Assembly (NCBI GenBank): GCA_040398805.1
Contig: JBBATK010000001.1
Location: 1-64,000 of the forward strand
Direction of reading: 5' to 3'
Length of the DNA stretch: 64,000 nucleotides
DNA from: JBBATK01 sp040398805
GTDB taxonomy: Bacteria > Bacteroidota > Ignavibacteria > Kapaibacteriales > NICIL-2
Position numbers and translations under genes: made by a program. This document shows positions 1 to 8,627 of this stretch, in pieces; position 1 is the stretch's first letter, and every line of letters begins with the position of its first letter. A model generated the notes under the pieces. The model was not told the origin of the DNA, ran no database searches, and saw nothing but the letters and a program-made list of their open reading frames with translations.

Positions 1-334
1 CTTGAGCGATACCCGGACCCAACTCGACCGGAATGATGTCATTGGGAATGAGCTTCTTGATGGTCTTGAAACCACGGCCACCGACTTCGACGGTCACATA
101 TCCGTCCGATGCGCTAGCGATGTACAACATGAGCTTGTTGTTGCCCGCTTCTTCGTAACACGGTACGAAGGTGAAGTAAAACTCGACCCCAAGGTTGCCG
201 GTACCTTTGAGCGCCGCACAGCTCGCTGCGCGGATCTCATCGACACTCTTGTCCTTGCCTGCGAATGCGGTTTGCGGACGGAGCAAAAGCACCGAAAGCA
301 AACAGAGCACTACCATGGTAGTAAACCGCTTCAT
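1..334 (-). CDS. Secreted IgGFc-binding-like protein, N-terminal part (runs off window)
   Basis: The reading frame starts at an ATG preceded by GGAG and stays open to the window edge, giving 111 codons of a longer protein. Residues 1 to about 25 form a clear signal peptide (KR, a Leu/Val-rich core, ending AFA before GKD), so the product is exported. The mature start carries G-x-E-F-Y-F-T-F-V-P-C followed by L-M-L-Y-I-A-S and VTVEVGGRGF, a pattern I associate with the IgGFc-binding N-terminal domain found in surface proteins of the Bacteroidetes/Kapabacteria side. The rest lies outside the window, so neither length nor any C-terminal sorting domain can be judged. The plus-strand reading of the same bases looks like a shadow. 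Confidence 0.7.
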   Translation of the reverse strand, partial: MKRFTTMVVLCLLSVLLLRPQTAFAGKDKSVDEIRAASCAALKGTGNLGVEFYFTFVPCYEEAGNNKLMLYIASASDGYVTVEVGGRGFKTIKKLIPNDIIPVELGPGIAQ

Positions 335-849
335 AGAAACACTCCAAGAAGAATGAATGAAAAAACGTAAAAACTGATTTTCTGAATTGAATTCGATGAT
401 TCTGATATCACGTTCCCGACCGCGTTCCCGTCCCCTGAACGGCAAGAAAACCCGTTCACTTTGCCCTTCATGTTAACGAATATTCACTTCCTACACAAAA
501 GAAATTTCTCAACAAAACAGCCCAAAGGACCGACCCCCCTGACGGCACCGCTGCGGATTCTTTCCCATGAGGAACATGGGAGTTCGTCCGCGGTGTTCCG
601 ACGCCACCGTCAATGCTGCTCTCCAGCCGACGAAATGCTGATTTCGATCTGATTTTTTGGGGGGCGACATTCGACTAATCCTACGACCTTGATAGGGCCA
701 TGCCTGAATCAATAGTGTCGAAACCACAAGTCTGTTTCACGATGGTGAAAAAATTGAACCGGATCAAGTATCCAGAATACCTGAAACGGCATGCTGAAAA
801 CCATGACGTTCATACATGAGCCCCGTACCGTCGGGTGGGGTGCCTTTCG
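335..849. other. Intergenic stretch without a recognisable gene
   Basis: Both strands hold only short frames of atypical composition. The first ~100 bases are AT-rich and would be the promoter and leader region of the minus-strand secreted protein, but I found no TAnnTTTG element there; the nearest is TACGTTTT at 363-370. A six-base inverted repeat CCCATG/CATGGG sits at 564-580 without a T-run. Nothing else was identified. Confidence 0.5.
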
Positions 850-1005
850 TCACGCTCGCGGTTCGGATGTCGATGTCGACCGAGCCGGTGATTTTTGGTC
901 CCGAGATTTCGTACCCGACAAACGGCGCAGGAAGCCGAGTACATAGGTCATGGACAGGATGAACAGCGTGACGACCAGAAGAAGGAAAATGATATATCGT
1001 GCCAT
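850..1005 (-). CDS. Possible small membrane protein
   Basis: A 51-codon frame beginning MARYIIFLLLVV, with one strong transmembrane segment (about residues 4-25) and a basic, Ser-rich tail after LRRLSGTKS. The topology (short N-terminus, single helix, positively charged cytoplasmic tail) is typical of small inner-membrane proteins. There is no Shine-Dalgarno sequence in front of the ATG, and the family is not recognised. It lies divergent to the acetyltransferase gene with only ~90 bases between them, so promoter sequence and coding sequence would be crowded. An in-frame extension to 1080 adds 25 residues of unconvincing composition. It could be a chance frame. Confidence 0.35.
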   Translation of the reverse strand: MARYIIFLLLVVTLFILSMTYVLGFLRRLSGTKSRDQKSPARSTSTSEPRA

Positions 1006-1094
1006 GCAGGAGTTTTCTGCGAATCTACGCAGGTGCCGCATGTGAATCTTCGTCCTTAACTTTCCCCATACGGCATTCACAAGGGGAGAGGAAC

Positions 1095-2252
1095 ATGGGA
1101 GAGAACATCACCAAAGAACGACTCGATTTCATCGATTACCTACGCGGCCTCGCCGTCCTGTGGATGATCGAAGTGCACGTCATCGATGTGTGCCTGGCAG
1201 GAACCCTCAAGCACGGGTGGTTCTACAATCTTGTCAATATCTCCAACGGCTTCGTCGCCGTCGCCTTCATCTTCTGTGCGGGCATCGGATTTCAGCTCGC
1301 GTTCGCGAAAAAGGAACGTTCCTACCGCGCCGCAGACTCATCTCTGTGGCTGTATCTGCGCCGACTGGGACACATCCTTCTCCTTGCCTATTGGCTTCAT
1401 CTGCCCGCCTTCTCCCTTCAGCGGACCCTACAGAGCAATCCCGCAGAGATTCTCTCGTTGTTCGATTGCGACGTGCTCCAATCCATCGTCTACAGCTCGC
1501 TCATCTCGTTGACCATCTCCCTGATCGTCCGATCGGAGCGCCTTCGCATCTGGACCTTCTTTGCGCTGAGCATGTTCTGCTATTTCGGCATCGGGTGGGT
1601 ATGGAGTTTCTATCCCTTGTGGTCGCTTCCGCAATTCTTTGCGTCGCTGATCGCCCCGCAGCCCATCAGTAAGTTTCCGTTGGTGCCGTATGCCGGACAT
1701 TTTTTCCTGGGAATCGTCGTCATCCACGTGCTTCGCGCAACGGACGACGTGCCCAAACGGGCCAAACAGATGCTGGGGCTCGCCTTGGGCATCACTGTTG
1801 CCGTTCTCGTCCTGAAGAACTCACCCTTTGACCTGCCCGGACACGAAGACTGGTGGCACTACTCCGCCGGCCACGCCCTGTACCGTTCCTCCATCGTCAT
1901 CATCGTGCTCATGCTGTTCTACCTCTTCGCGTCCCGCGTCGACCAGTGGAAGGCGGCACCGATGCTTCTCCTCTGCGGTAGGGAATCGCTCTTCATGTAT
2001 ATCTCCCACCTCATGCTCGTCTATGGTACCGTTTCCAACTTCGGACTGCGGTCGCTGGCGCATAATCGCTGGGGTCTGGGCGAAACCGCCCTGGTCTATG
2101 TCGTGGTGGTGGCCCTGTGTTACTCTCTGGCAAGCTTGTGGCATAGTGTCAAGAAGCACGATCCCCGGCGGGCGACGCGCCTGATCGCCACCATCGTCGG
2201 TGCTTTCCTTGTCGTGTATGCCCTCATTCCATCCTATCTCACGCAACGGTAG
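1095..2252 (+). CDS. Heparan-alpha-glucosaminide N-acetyltransferase-like / DUF1624 membrane protein
   Basis: The 385-residue protein opens with RLDFIDYLRGLAVLWMIEVH, the entry motif of the DUF1624/HGSNAT-type membrane acyltransferases (R-x-x-x-x-D-x-x-R-G, helix with a conserved His). About ten hydrophobic segments follow, so it is an integral inner-membrane protein. Family members move acetyl groups across the membrane onto sugars or envelope polymers; the substrate here is unknown. The start is chosen because GGGGAGAGG lies 4 bases upstream of this ATG and homology begins here; an in-frame ATG at 999 would add 32 non-conserved residues. It is a single gene, convergent with the penicillin-binding protein gene. 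Confidence 0.8.
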   Translation: MGENITKERLDFIDYLRGLAVLWMIEVHVIDVCLAGTLKHGWFYNLVNISNGFVAVAFIFCAGIGFQLAFAKKERSYRAADSSLWLYLRRLGHILLLAYWLHLPAFSLQRTLQSNPAEILSLFDCDVLQSIVYSSLISLTISLIVRSERLRIWTFFALSMFCYFGIGWVWSFYPLWSLPQFFASLIAPQPISKFPLVPYAGHFFLGIVVIHVLRATDDVPKRAKQMLGLALGITVAVLVLKNSPFDLPGHEDWWHYSAGHALYRSSIVIIVLMLFYLFASRVDQWKAAPMLLLCGRESLFMYISHLMLVYGTVSNFGLRSLAHNRWGLGETALVYVVVVALCYSLASLWHSVKKHDPRRATRLIATIVGAFLVVYALIPSYLTQR

Positions 2253-2266
2253 GAAACGCCGTTGCG
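2242..2266. terminator. Hairpin at convergent gene ends
   Basis: CGCAACGG and CCGTTGCG form an 8-bp stem around a 9-base loop, spanning the stop codon of the acetyltransferase gene. There is no T-run, so intrinsic termination is doubtful. Confidence 0.3.
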
Positions 2267-2311
2267 GCGCGCGTGGGTTCGCGGGTCAATTGTCGGACGT
2301 GACCGCGTCCC

Positions 2312-4543
2312 TCACCGAAGTTTCGGGAATCGAGGGGCGGGCTTGGGGCTGGGTGCCTGAGGTGGTTTTGCGGCGGGCGCGACCGGCTGGGTATTCGGCG
2401 CTACGGTCTGCCCTTCACCGGGAAGAGCATCCTCTTGTACCGGATCGCCGATTTCCGTCGGACCCAGCACACGGATGGTCGTATCCCGCTCCGGGAAGGA
2501 GCGCTGCTTGAACTTTCCATACGGATCATCGTAAATCTTTCCCATCATTCGTCCCCACAGCGGCGCTGCCGCTTTGCCACCCATTCCGTAGTTCCCCGTG
2601 AACTTGACGCGATGGTCGTCGAAGCCAAGCCACACGCCCGCCACCAGCTGGGGAGTGTAACCCACGAACCATGCGTCGGCGAAACTGTTGGTAGTACCCG
2701 TCTTTCCTGCGGCGTCGTAGCGGAAGAACTTCCGAATGGTAGAGGCGGTCCCGCCGTCCACCACGCCGCGCATCATGGTGACCATCTGCTTGCACACCCG
2801 CGGCTGCAGGGCATCGCTGATTCCGCTTGGCAACGTGTTCTCGTAGATCACCTTGCCATACCGGTCTTCAACGCGGAGTATGGAAACCGGTTGCACGGAA
2901 ATGCCGTTGTTTGCGAATGCGCCATAGGAGGCGGTCAGTTCGATGGGGTAAACCTCTTCCACCCCCAAGGCCAAAGCGGGGAAGGCATCCATGGGTGTGG
3001 AGATACCCATGCGCCGGGCCAGGGAAATGACGTTGGAGGGATTGGTGTGTTCGGTGATCAGTCGTGCCGCGACGGTATTGACGGAAAATTTCAGCGCTGT
3101 AGTCAACGTGACGGGTCCGCCGTGCTCCATGGAGCCACGAGGCGACCAAACCTTGCCGTCGGGCAGGGTGTAGGTGAAAGGACCCGACTCGATTTCCGAC
3201 GCCGGTGTCAGCGGACTGTCCGTGAGAGCACTTGCATACACGAACGGCTTGAATGCCGACCCCGGCTGACGTCGTACCTCGGTGCAATGGTTCAGCGAGT
3301 ATCGCGCACCCTGCACTCCCTGCATGCTTCGCGGGGATGCACCGACCAAGGCCACGACCGCGCCCGTCGTGGGGTCGATGACGGTCACCCCGCATTGGAT
3401 AGTGGTGACCGCGTGCTTGAGGGAATCGACGAACCGCTTGCTCTTCGTGCATCTATCCACCACTGCGCGCCGTTCGGCATCGCTCTTCGCCGCGATATAC
3501 AATGTCGTCTCCTTCGCCGCCCGCTCCACCATGGCATTGAGCAGATCCTGCTTCCCGCGCCATGACCACGAACGATCGAACTCCGCCTGGAACTCTTGGA
3601 GTTGCTCCTCGACCGCGGCATTCGCCGCTCTTTGTACGCGGGAGTCGAGCGTCGTATAAATGGTTAGGCCGTCTCTATACAAGTCGTATCCACGAAGGCG
3701 TTCATCTCGGCTCAGTTTCTTCCGGATCATTTCAAGGAAGTGGGGTGCATCGCATGTTCCCAAAAGACTTCTCGCCTCGGTGATCGGTATCGATTGGTCC
3801 GATGCCTTCTCCAGCGTCGCGTCATCGATGAACCCTCCGTCGCGCATCAAGGTCAGGACAAGATTCCGTCGGCGTATGGCTTTGTCGTAGTGCTCCCGTG
3901 CATCGTACGCGGCGGGCGCTTTGAGGAGTCCCACGAAGTACGCACACTCCGCAAGGGTCAGGTCCTTCGGCGACTTTCCGAAGAACACCTGTGAGGCCAC
4001 TTGGATGCCGTAGGCACCGCGACCGAAGTTCACGGTGTTCGCATAAAGTTCCAGGATCTCCCGCTTCGTATACGTGCGCTCGATCTGCACCGCCGTGAAG
4101 GCCTCTCGAAGCTTCCGGTGAATGGTCTGTTCCTGAGTGAAGTATAGGTTCCGGGCAAGCTGCTGCGTGAGCGTCGAAGCGCCCTCCTTGGCCCGTCCTG
4201 CGAAGATGTTCTTGACCGTCGCCTTCAGGATGCGGGCCGTATGCACACCCCAGTGATTGTAGAACTCCCGATCCTCTGTCGCGATGAGCGCATCGAAGAA
4301 GTGATGCGAGACGCTGTCATAGGGCACGAACATCCGTCGCTTGATGAAGAAGTTATCGATGAGATTCCCGTCCGAATCGAGGATCCGGGTTGCGAGCTCC
4401 TGCGGCGGCTTCTCCAATTGCTCCAGCGAGGGCAACTCGTCGATGATCCACAGCTTGATGTACACGACCAGACAGACGGCCAGGAGGGATGCGCCGACGG
4501 CGATGAGATGCTTCGTGGGAGGTTTTCGTGCGGCGTGCGCCAT
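2312..4543 (-). CDS. Penicillin-binding protein 1A (class A, transglycosylase/transpeptidase)
   Basis: A 743-residue bifunctional murein synthase. A transmembrane anchor (about residues 12-33) precedes a GT51 transglycosylase domain with the EDREFYNHWGVH motif (catalytic Glu90) and GASTLTQQLARN (121-133). The transpeptidase domain has SAFK with active-site Ser429/Lys432, SVN at 487-489 and KTGT at 614-617. A Pro/Ala-rich tail ends the protein. It would polymerise and cross-link peptidoglycan at the periplasmic face. The ATG chosen is the first Met before the anchor and has no Shine-Dalgarno sequence. Only ~50 bases lie between it and the scaffold gap, so a start inside the gap is not excluded. 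The frame happens to be open back through the N-run into rpsD, which is an artefact and not a fusion. Confidence 0.92.
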   Translation of the reverse strand: MAHAARKPPTKHLIAVGASLLAVCLVVYIKLWIIDELPSLEQLEKPPQELATRILDSDGNLIDNFFIKRRMFVPYDSVSHHFFDALIATEDREFYNHWGVHTARILKATVKNIFAGRAKEGASTLTQQLARNLYFTQEQTIHRKLREAFTAVQIERTYTKREILELYANTVNFGRGAYGIQVASQVFFGKSPKDLTLAECAYFVGLLKAPAAYDAREHYDKAIRRRNLVLTLMRDGGFIDDATLEKASDQSIPITEARSLLGTCDAPHFLEMIRKKLSRDERLRGYDLYRDGLTIYTTLDSRVQRAANAAVEEQLQEFQAEFDRSWSWRGKQDLLNAMVERAAKETTLYIAAKSDAERRAVVDRCTKSKRFVDSLKHAVTTIQCGVTVIDPTTGAVVALVGASPRSMQGVQGARYSLNHCTEVRRQPGSAFKPFVYASALTDSPLTPASEIESGPFTYTLPDGKVWSPRGSMEHGGPVTLTTALKFSVNTVAARLITEHTNPSNVISLARRMGISTPMDAFPALALGVEEVYPIELTASYGAFANNGISVQPVSILRVEDRYGKVIYENTLPSGISDALQPRVCKQMVTMMRGVVDGGTASTIRKFFRYDAAGKTGTTNSFADAWFVGYTPQLVAGVWLGFDDHRVKFTGNYGMGGKAAAPLWGRMMGKIYDDPYGKFKQRSFPERDTTIRVLGPTEIGDPVQEDALPGEGQTVAPNTQPVAPAAKPPQAPSPKPAPRFPKLR

Positions 4544-4594
4544 GGCAAAACGCTGTGGGGTGAAACTCGCAACGTCGCGGTGTGCCGACGTCGA

Positions 4595-4694
4595 NNNNNN
4601 NNNNNNNNNNNNNNNNNNNNNNNNNNNNNNNNNNNNNNNNNNNNNNNNNNNNNNNNNNNNNNNNNNNNNNNNNNNNNNNNNNNNNNNNNNNNNN
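4595..4694. other. Scaffold gap of exactly 100 N
   Basis: A run of 100 undetermined bases, a conventional placeholder size, so the real gap length and even the adjacency of the two sides are unknown. It removes the last few codons of rpsD and whatever lies between rpsD and the PBP1A gene. Confidence 0.99.
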
Positions 4695-5278
4695 ACGACG
4701 AGGGGGACTTCGCAAACGATCGATACTTCTTCCCGCGGCGGAACATACAAGTACTTCGCCGAGAGATCGGCCTTCGAAATGTCCAAGTACGGAATCTGTC
4801 CCGAAGTGCGGATGGCATCCTGGAAGCATTCCATCTTCCGACTCTTCTCGCGCACCTGGATGGTGTCGTTCGGCTTCACTTGATACGACGGGATGTCGAC
4901 CTTCTTGCCGTTGATCTCGAGGTGACCGTGGCGCACGTACTGGCGTGCAGCATAGATGCTGCGAGCCAGACCGGCGCGGAACACGAGGGCGTCCAGACGT
5001 GACTCCAACAACTGCACGAGATTCTCTCCCGCGTTACCACCACGGCGGGCGGCTTCAGCCATGTAGTTCGTCATCTGGCGTTCGTGGATGTTGTACTGCA
5101 AGCGGAGACGTTGCTTTTCGAACAACTGCTTGCCGTAATCGCTTTGCTTGCTGCGCTTCTTCTTGTCGCCGTGCTGTCCGGGGGGATAAGCCTTCTTATC
5201 CATGACCTTCCGCGCCTTCGGCGTCGTCGCAAACCCGAGCTTTCGGGATATTCTAACCTTCGGTCCTGTAAAATTCAT
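4695..5278 (-). CDS. rpsD: 30S ribosomal protein S4, C-terminus lost in gap
   Basis: The 194 visible residues match S4 throughout: N-terminal KVRISRKLGF, YPPGQHG, EKQRLRLQY, and the S4 RNA-binding domain RLDALVFRAGLARS...ARQYVRHGHLEINGKK (about residues 90-130). S4 is normally about 200-209 residues and ends near EVPLVVEYY, so probably fewer than ten residues are missing. It binds 16S rRNA early in 30S assembly and in many bacteria represses its own operon. It is of the Cys-free type, without an N-terminal zinc knuckle. It begins its own transcription unit behind a strong promoter with a ~100-base leader, with no rpsM, rpsK or rpoA in front. It may be either the only S4 or an extra copy. Confidence 0.95.
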
Positions 5279-5383
5279 GGTACCACGCTACAAAAGATGA
5301 AACAAATTTCTTTTGTGCAACATTCGCCTCGCGACCGGTTCCGAAGAAGCCGAGCGGAGGGGTACGTGCAGACATATAGACAA

Positions 5384-5414
5384 CAAATGTACGATTCGCG
5401 CTCGAAATGACAAA
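5384..5414 (-). promoter_or_regulatory. Bacteroidetes-type promoter for rpsD
   Basis: On the minus strand TTTG (5411-5414) is followed after exactly 19 bases by TACATTTG (5384-5391), a full match to the TTTG-N19-21-TAnnTTTG consensus of the Bacteroidetes primary sigma factor. Transcription should start near 5378, leaving a leader of about 100 bases before the rpsD start, long enough for an S4-binding autoregulatory structure. Confidence 0.75.
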
Positions 5415-5509
5415 ATCCGAAACGAGGAACGAGTGCCGGCGGAAGTGCCTCACGGAACGGCACCTGCGTTGTATTTTCCCGCTTCTCTCAGATATATCCT
5501 CCAACGCTC

Positions 5510-8500
5510 ATGAGACGTTTTTCCTTGCTGACGAAATCCGCGCTGACAGCCCTTGCTGTGATAGCCGCGACCTTCTGTTCCATAACGGCCGTTCGTGCCC
5601 AGCTGAGCACGCGGTACGTGGATGGGTTGCGCGACAAGGCGCAGCCGTATGTCGTCATCACGAACCTGACAGTGGTGCCGCAGCCGGGCGAGATCCTCCG
5701 CGATGCCATGGTGGTCATCCGCGGTTCGAAGATAGAAGCGGTCGGAAGGAACCTTCCTGTGCCTGCCGGCGCGACCATCCGGGATGGAAAGGGGTTGTGG
5801 TGCTATGCGGGTTTCATCGAATCGTATTCTTCCGTGGGGTTGACGCAAAGCGGCGAGAAGATGAATCCGATGGGCGAGGATGACGAATCGCCGACGACGC
5901 CCCTTGTCGTCCCGGCGCGGCACTGGAACCAGGCGGTCCGCCCCGAGTTCAGAGCCATCGAGAAATTGTCCGTGGACGAGAAGTCCGTCGAGGAAATGCG
6001 TCGCCTTGGGTTCGGCCTCATCCATACGAACTCCATGGACGGAATCTTCCGCGGCAGCTCCGCGGTCGTCCTTGCAAAGCAGGGCACCACGCACGACATC
6101 ACCATTCTTGCCGATGCCGCCCAGTGGATGTCGTTCCGTAAGGGTACATCGAAAACACCGTATCCGAGTTCGATGATGGGGAGCATTGCGCTGATCCGTC
6201 AGACACTTTCGGATGCCCAATGGTATTCCTCTGCTCACACCGTGTATGGAGCCAATCCCACGGGAGAACGTCCGGAAGTGAACGTCTCGCTCGAGGCGCT
6301 GAGTCACGACATGAATGCCGGAAAGCTTTTCGTGGTTGAAACGGAGAACGAGCACGGCGAACTTCGCTTCCAGAAGCTCGCGGCGGAGTTCCGTCTGAAT
6401 GCCCTCTACGAGGGGAACGGGTACGAGTACCGTCGACTCCCGTCCCTCGTGGCCTTCAAGCCCCAGCTGATTCTTCCCGTGAATTTCCCTGCGGTGCCGG
6501 ATGTCAGCTCGCCGGAACGGGCACTCGATGTGGCCACCGACGACCTCTTGCACTGGGATGCCGCTCCTGAGAATCCCATGAGATGCGATTCCGTAGGACT
6601 GCGCTTCGCCTTCACGACGCATCAACTGCAGAGCAAGGACGACTTCCTGAAGAACATCCGCAAAGCGGTCAACCGTGGATTGAAGTCCGATGTCGCGCTG
6701 GCGGCATTGACAACGAATCCCGCGACGATGCTGGGTTTGAGTTCGATGGCGGGAGTGGTGAAGCCGGGTATGCTTGCCAATCTCGTTCTTACGTCGGGCG
6801 ATATGTTTCAGGATGAGTCGGTGATACGATCGGTGTATGTCTCGGGCGACGAATATGTCGTTTCCAAACCTGCCAGCGCCGATGTGCGCGGCACGTGGCA
6901 AGTGAAACCCGAGAGCGCATTGCGCGAGTTCACACTCGTGATCGACGGCAAGCCGGAAGCACCGTCGGCATCCGTGAAGAAAGACAGTTCCTCCATCGCC
7001 TGTACCTTCTCGTTATCCGACAAGCGATGCACCATGCGCTTCAGCGGAGATTCGCTGGGGTCAGCGGGCATTCTGCGCTTCCGCGGCGAGATGGACTCGG
7101 TCCGTGCTTTCGGCGTGGCCGTACTCGCCGATGGAAAAGAGATGTTCTGGACCGCGACAAAGCTTCAACCCTACGTGGAGTCGGACAAGAAAAGCGATCG
7201 CGGATCGAAGGGCGATAAATCCCGCACGGAGCGCTCCGTAGCCATGCGCTATCCCAATACGCCGTACGGCATGGAGGAGACACCAGCTCAGCAGTCCGTG
7301 TTGTTCAAGAACGCGACCGTGTGGACGAATACGAAGGACGGTATACGTACGGAGACGGATGTGCTTATCAAGAACGGACTCATTGCCGCTGTCGGGAAGA
7401 ACCTCGGTGGGGCGGACGTCATTGTCGACGCCACGGGCAAGCACCTTACCGCGGGCATGATCGACGAGCACTCCCATATCGCCATCGAGCAAGGGGTGAA
7501 CGAGGGTACGCATGCGGTCACGGCGGAAGTCCGCATAGGCGACGTCGTGTTTCCCGACGATATCAATATCTATCGCCAACTCTCCGGTGGTGTCACTTCC
7601 TCGCACCTGCTTCACGGGTCCGCCAACCCTATCGGCGGACAGTTGCAGCTTATTAAGCTTCGCTGGGGTGCTGATGCCGAGGGCCTGAAATTCAAGGAAG
7701 CGGCGGGAACTATCAAGTTCGCGCTTGGCGAGAATGTCAAGCAAGCCAATTGGGGAGACCGGTTCTCCGTGCGCTATCCGCAAACACGGATGGGTGTGGA
7801 CGAAATCATGCGCGACGGTTTCCGTACCGCTCTCGAGTACGATAAACGTCGTCAGCAATCCAAAGCAGGTGGCATGCCCGTGCGCAAGGATTACCAGCTG
7901 GAGACGTTACTGGAAATCATTCGCGGCACACGCTTCATTCATTGTCACTCCTACGTGCAGTCGGAAATCCTCATGCTCATGCGTCTTGCCGAGGAGTTCC
8001 AATTCAAGGTGAAGACCTTCACGCACATCCTGGAAGGTTACAAGCTTGCCCGCGAAATGAAGGAGCACGGCGCCGCCGCATCCTCCTTCTCGGATTGGTG
8101 GGCCTACAAGTACGAAGTGTACGATGCCGTGCCGGAGAACACCGGTATTCTTACCGAACAAGGCGTGGTGACGAGCGTGAACAGTGATGATGCGGAGATG
8201 GCGCGCCGTTTGAACCAAGAAGCTGCGAAGGCTGTGAAGTACGGCGGGGTCTCGGAGGAAGAGGCATGGAAGATGTGCACGTTGAATCCTGCCATCCAAT
8301 GCGGGGTGGACCAATATGTCGGGTCGGTGGAACCGGGTAAGCATGCCGACCTTGTCTTGTGGAGCGGTAACCCTCTGTCGAACTTCTCCCGTGCATTGCA
8401 GACCTATGTGGACGGTCGTAAGTATTTCGATGTGGAGGCCGATGCGCGTATGCGTGAACGGGATGCGCAGATCCGCGCCGTTCTGGAACAGCGCGCGTTG

Positions 8501-8614
8501 CGAGCCGTGTCGAACGGCGACGACAAGGCGACGGGCGGCGGAAAACCGCGTCGCCGCGAATACGACTGCGAAGATATCTTCGACGAAGTCCGCGGATCCG
8601 AAGATGCTCACTGA
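5510..8614 (+). CDS. Exported two-domain amidohydrolase (imidazolonepropionase-like)
   Basis: A 1034-residue protein with a signal peptide (cleavage near VRA-QL). Two amidohydrolase units lie in tandem. The first (about residues 45-470) has the beta-sandwich and strand order of the family, but the place of the metal-binding HxH reads FIESYS, so it looks catalytically dead. The second (about 600-1000) keeps the ligands: DEHSH (His654, His656), FIHCHSY (His811/His813), THILEG and the late NSDD aspartate, ending with the EPGKHADLVLW signature. It should hydrolyse C-N bonds (peptide-, ureide- or lactam-like substrates) in the periplasm; the substrate is unknown. The M1 peptidase gene follows with little or no gap, suggesting joint peptide scavenging. 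Confidence 0.85.
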   Translation: MRRFSLLTKSALTALAVIAATFCSITAVRAQLSTRYVDGLRDKAQPYVVITNLTVVPQPGEILRDAMVVIRGSKIEAVGRNLPVPAGATIRDGKGLWCYAGFIESYSSVGLTQSGEKMNPMGEDDESPTTPLVVPARHWNQAVRPEFRAIEKLSVDEKSVEEMRRLGFGLIHTNSMDGIFRGSSAVVLAKQGTTHDITILADAAQWMSFRKGTSKTPYPSSMMGSIALIRQTLSDAQWYSSAHTVYGANPTGERPEVNVSLEALSHDMNAGKLFVVETENEHGELRFQKLAAEFRLNALYEGNGYEYRRLPSLVAFKPQLILPVNFPAVPDVSSPERALDVATDDLLHWDAAPENPMRCDSVGLRFAFTTHQLQSKDDFLKNIRKAVNRGLKSDVALAALTTNPATMLGLSSMAGVVKPGMLANLVLTSGDMFQDESVIRSVYVSGDEYVVSKPASADVRGTWQVKPESALREFTLVIDGKPEAPSASVKKDSSSIACTFSLSDKRCTMRFSGDSLGSAGILRFRGEMDSVRAFGVAVLADGKEMFWTATKLQPYVESDKKSDRGSKGDKSRTERSVAMRYPNTPYGMEETPAQQSVLFKNATVWTNTKDGIRTETDVLIKNGLIAAVGKNLGGADVIVDATGKHLTAGMIDEHSHIAIEQGVNEGTHAVTAEVRIGDVVFPDDINIYRQLSGGVTSSHLLHGSANPIGGQLQLIKLRWGADAEGLKFKEAAGTIKFALGENVKQANWGDRFSVRYPQTRMGVDEIMRDGFRTALEYDKRRQQSKAGGMPVRKDYQLETLLEIIRGTRFIHCHSYVQSEILMLMRLAEEFQFKVKTFTHILEGYKLAREMKEHGAAASSFSDWWAYKYEVYDAVPENTGILTEQGVVTSVNSDDAEMARRLNQEAAKAVKYGGVSEEEAWKMCTLNPAIQCGVDQYVGSVEPGKHADLVLWSGNPLSNFSRALQTYVDGRKYFDVEADARMRERDAQIRAVLEQRALRAVSNGDDKATGGGKPRRREYDCEDIFDEVRGSEDAH

Positions 8615-8627
8615 TTCCACGACACGC

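Noticed and set aside
564..580. Inverted repeat CCCATG/CATGGG
   Set aside because: Six base pairs without a T-run or a flanking gene end; not enough for a terminator or operator call.
999..1094. N-terminal extension of the acetyltransferase by 32 residues
   Set aside because: The inner ATG has a strong ribosome-binding site and the family homology starts there.
2312..5278. A single 988-codon frame linking rpsD and PBP1A
   Set aside because: It passes through 100 undetermined bases; each side is a complete known protein type with its own start or end, so it is an assembly artefact.
5450..6901. A 483-codon minus-strand frame opposite the amidohydrolase
   Set aside because: Antisense shadow; the plus-strand gene has signal peptide and metal motifs.
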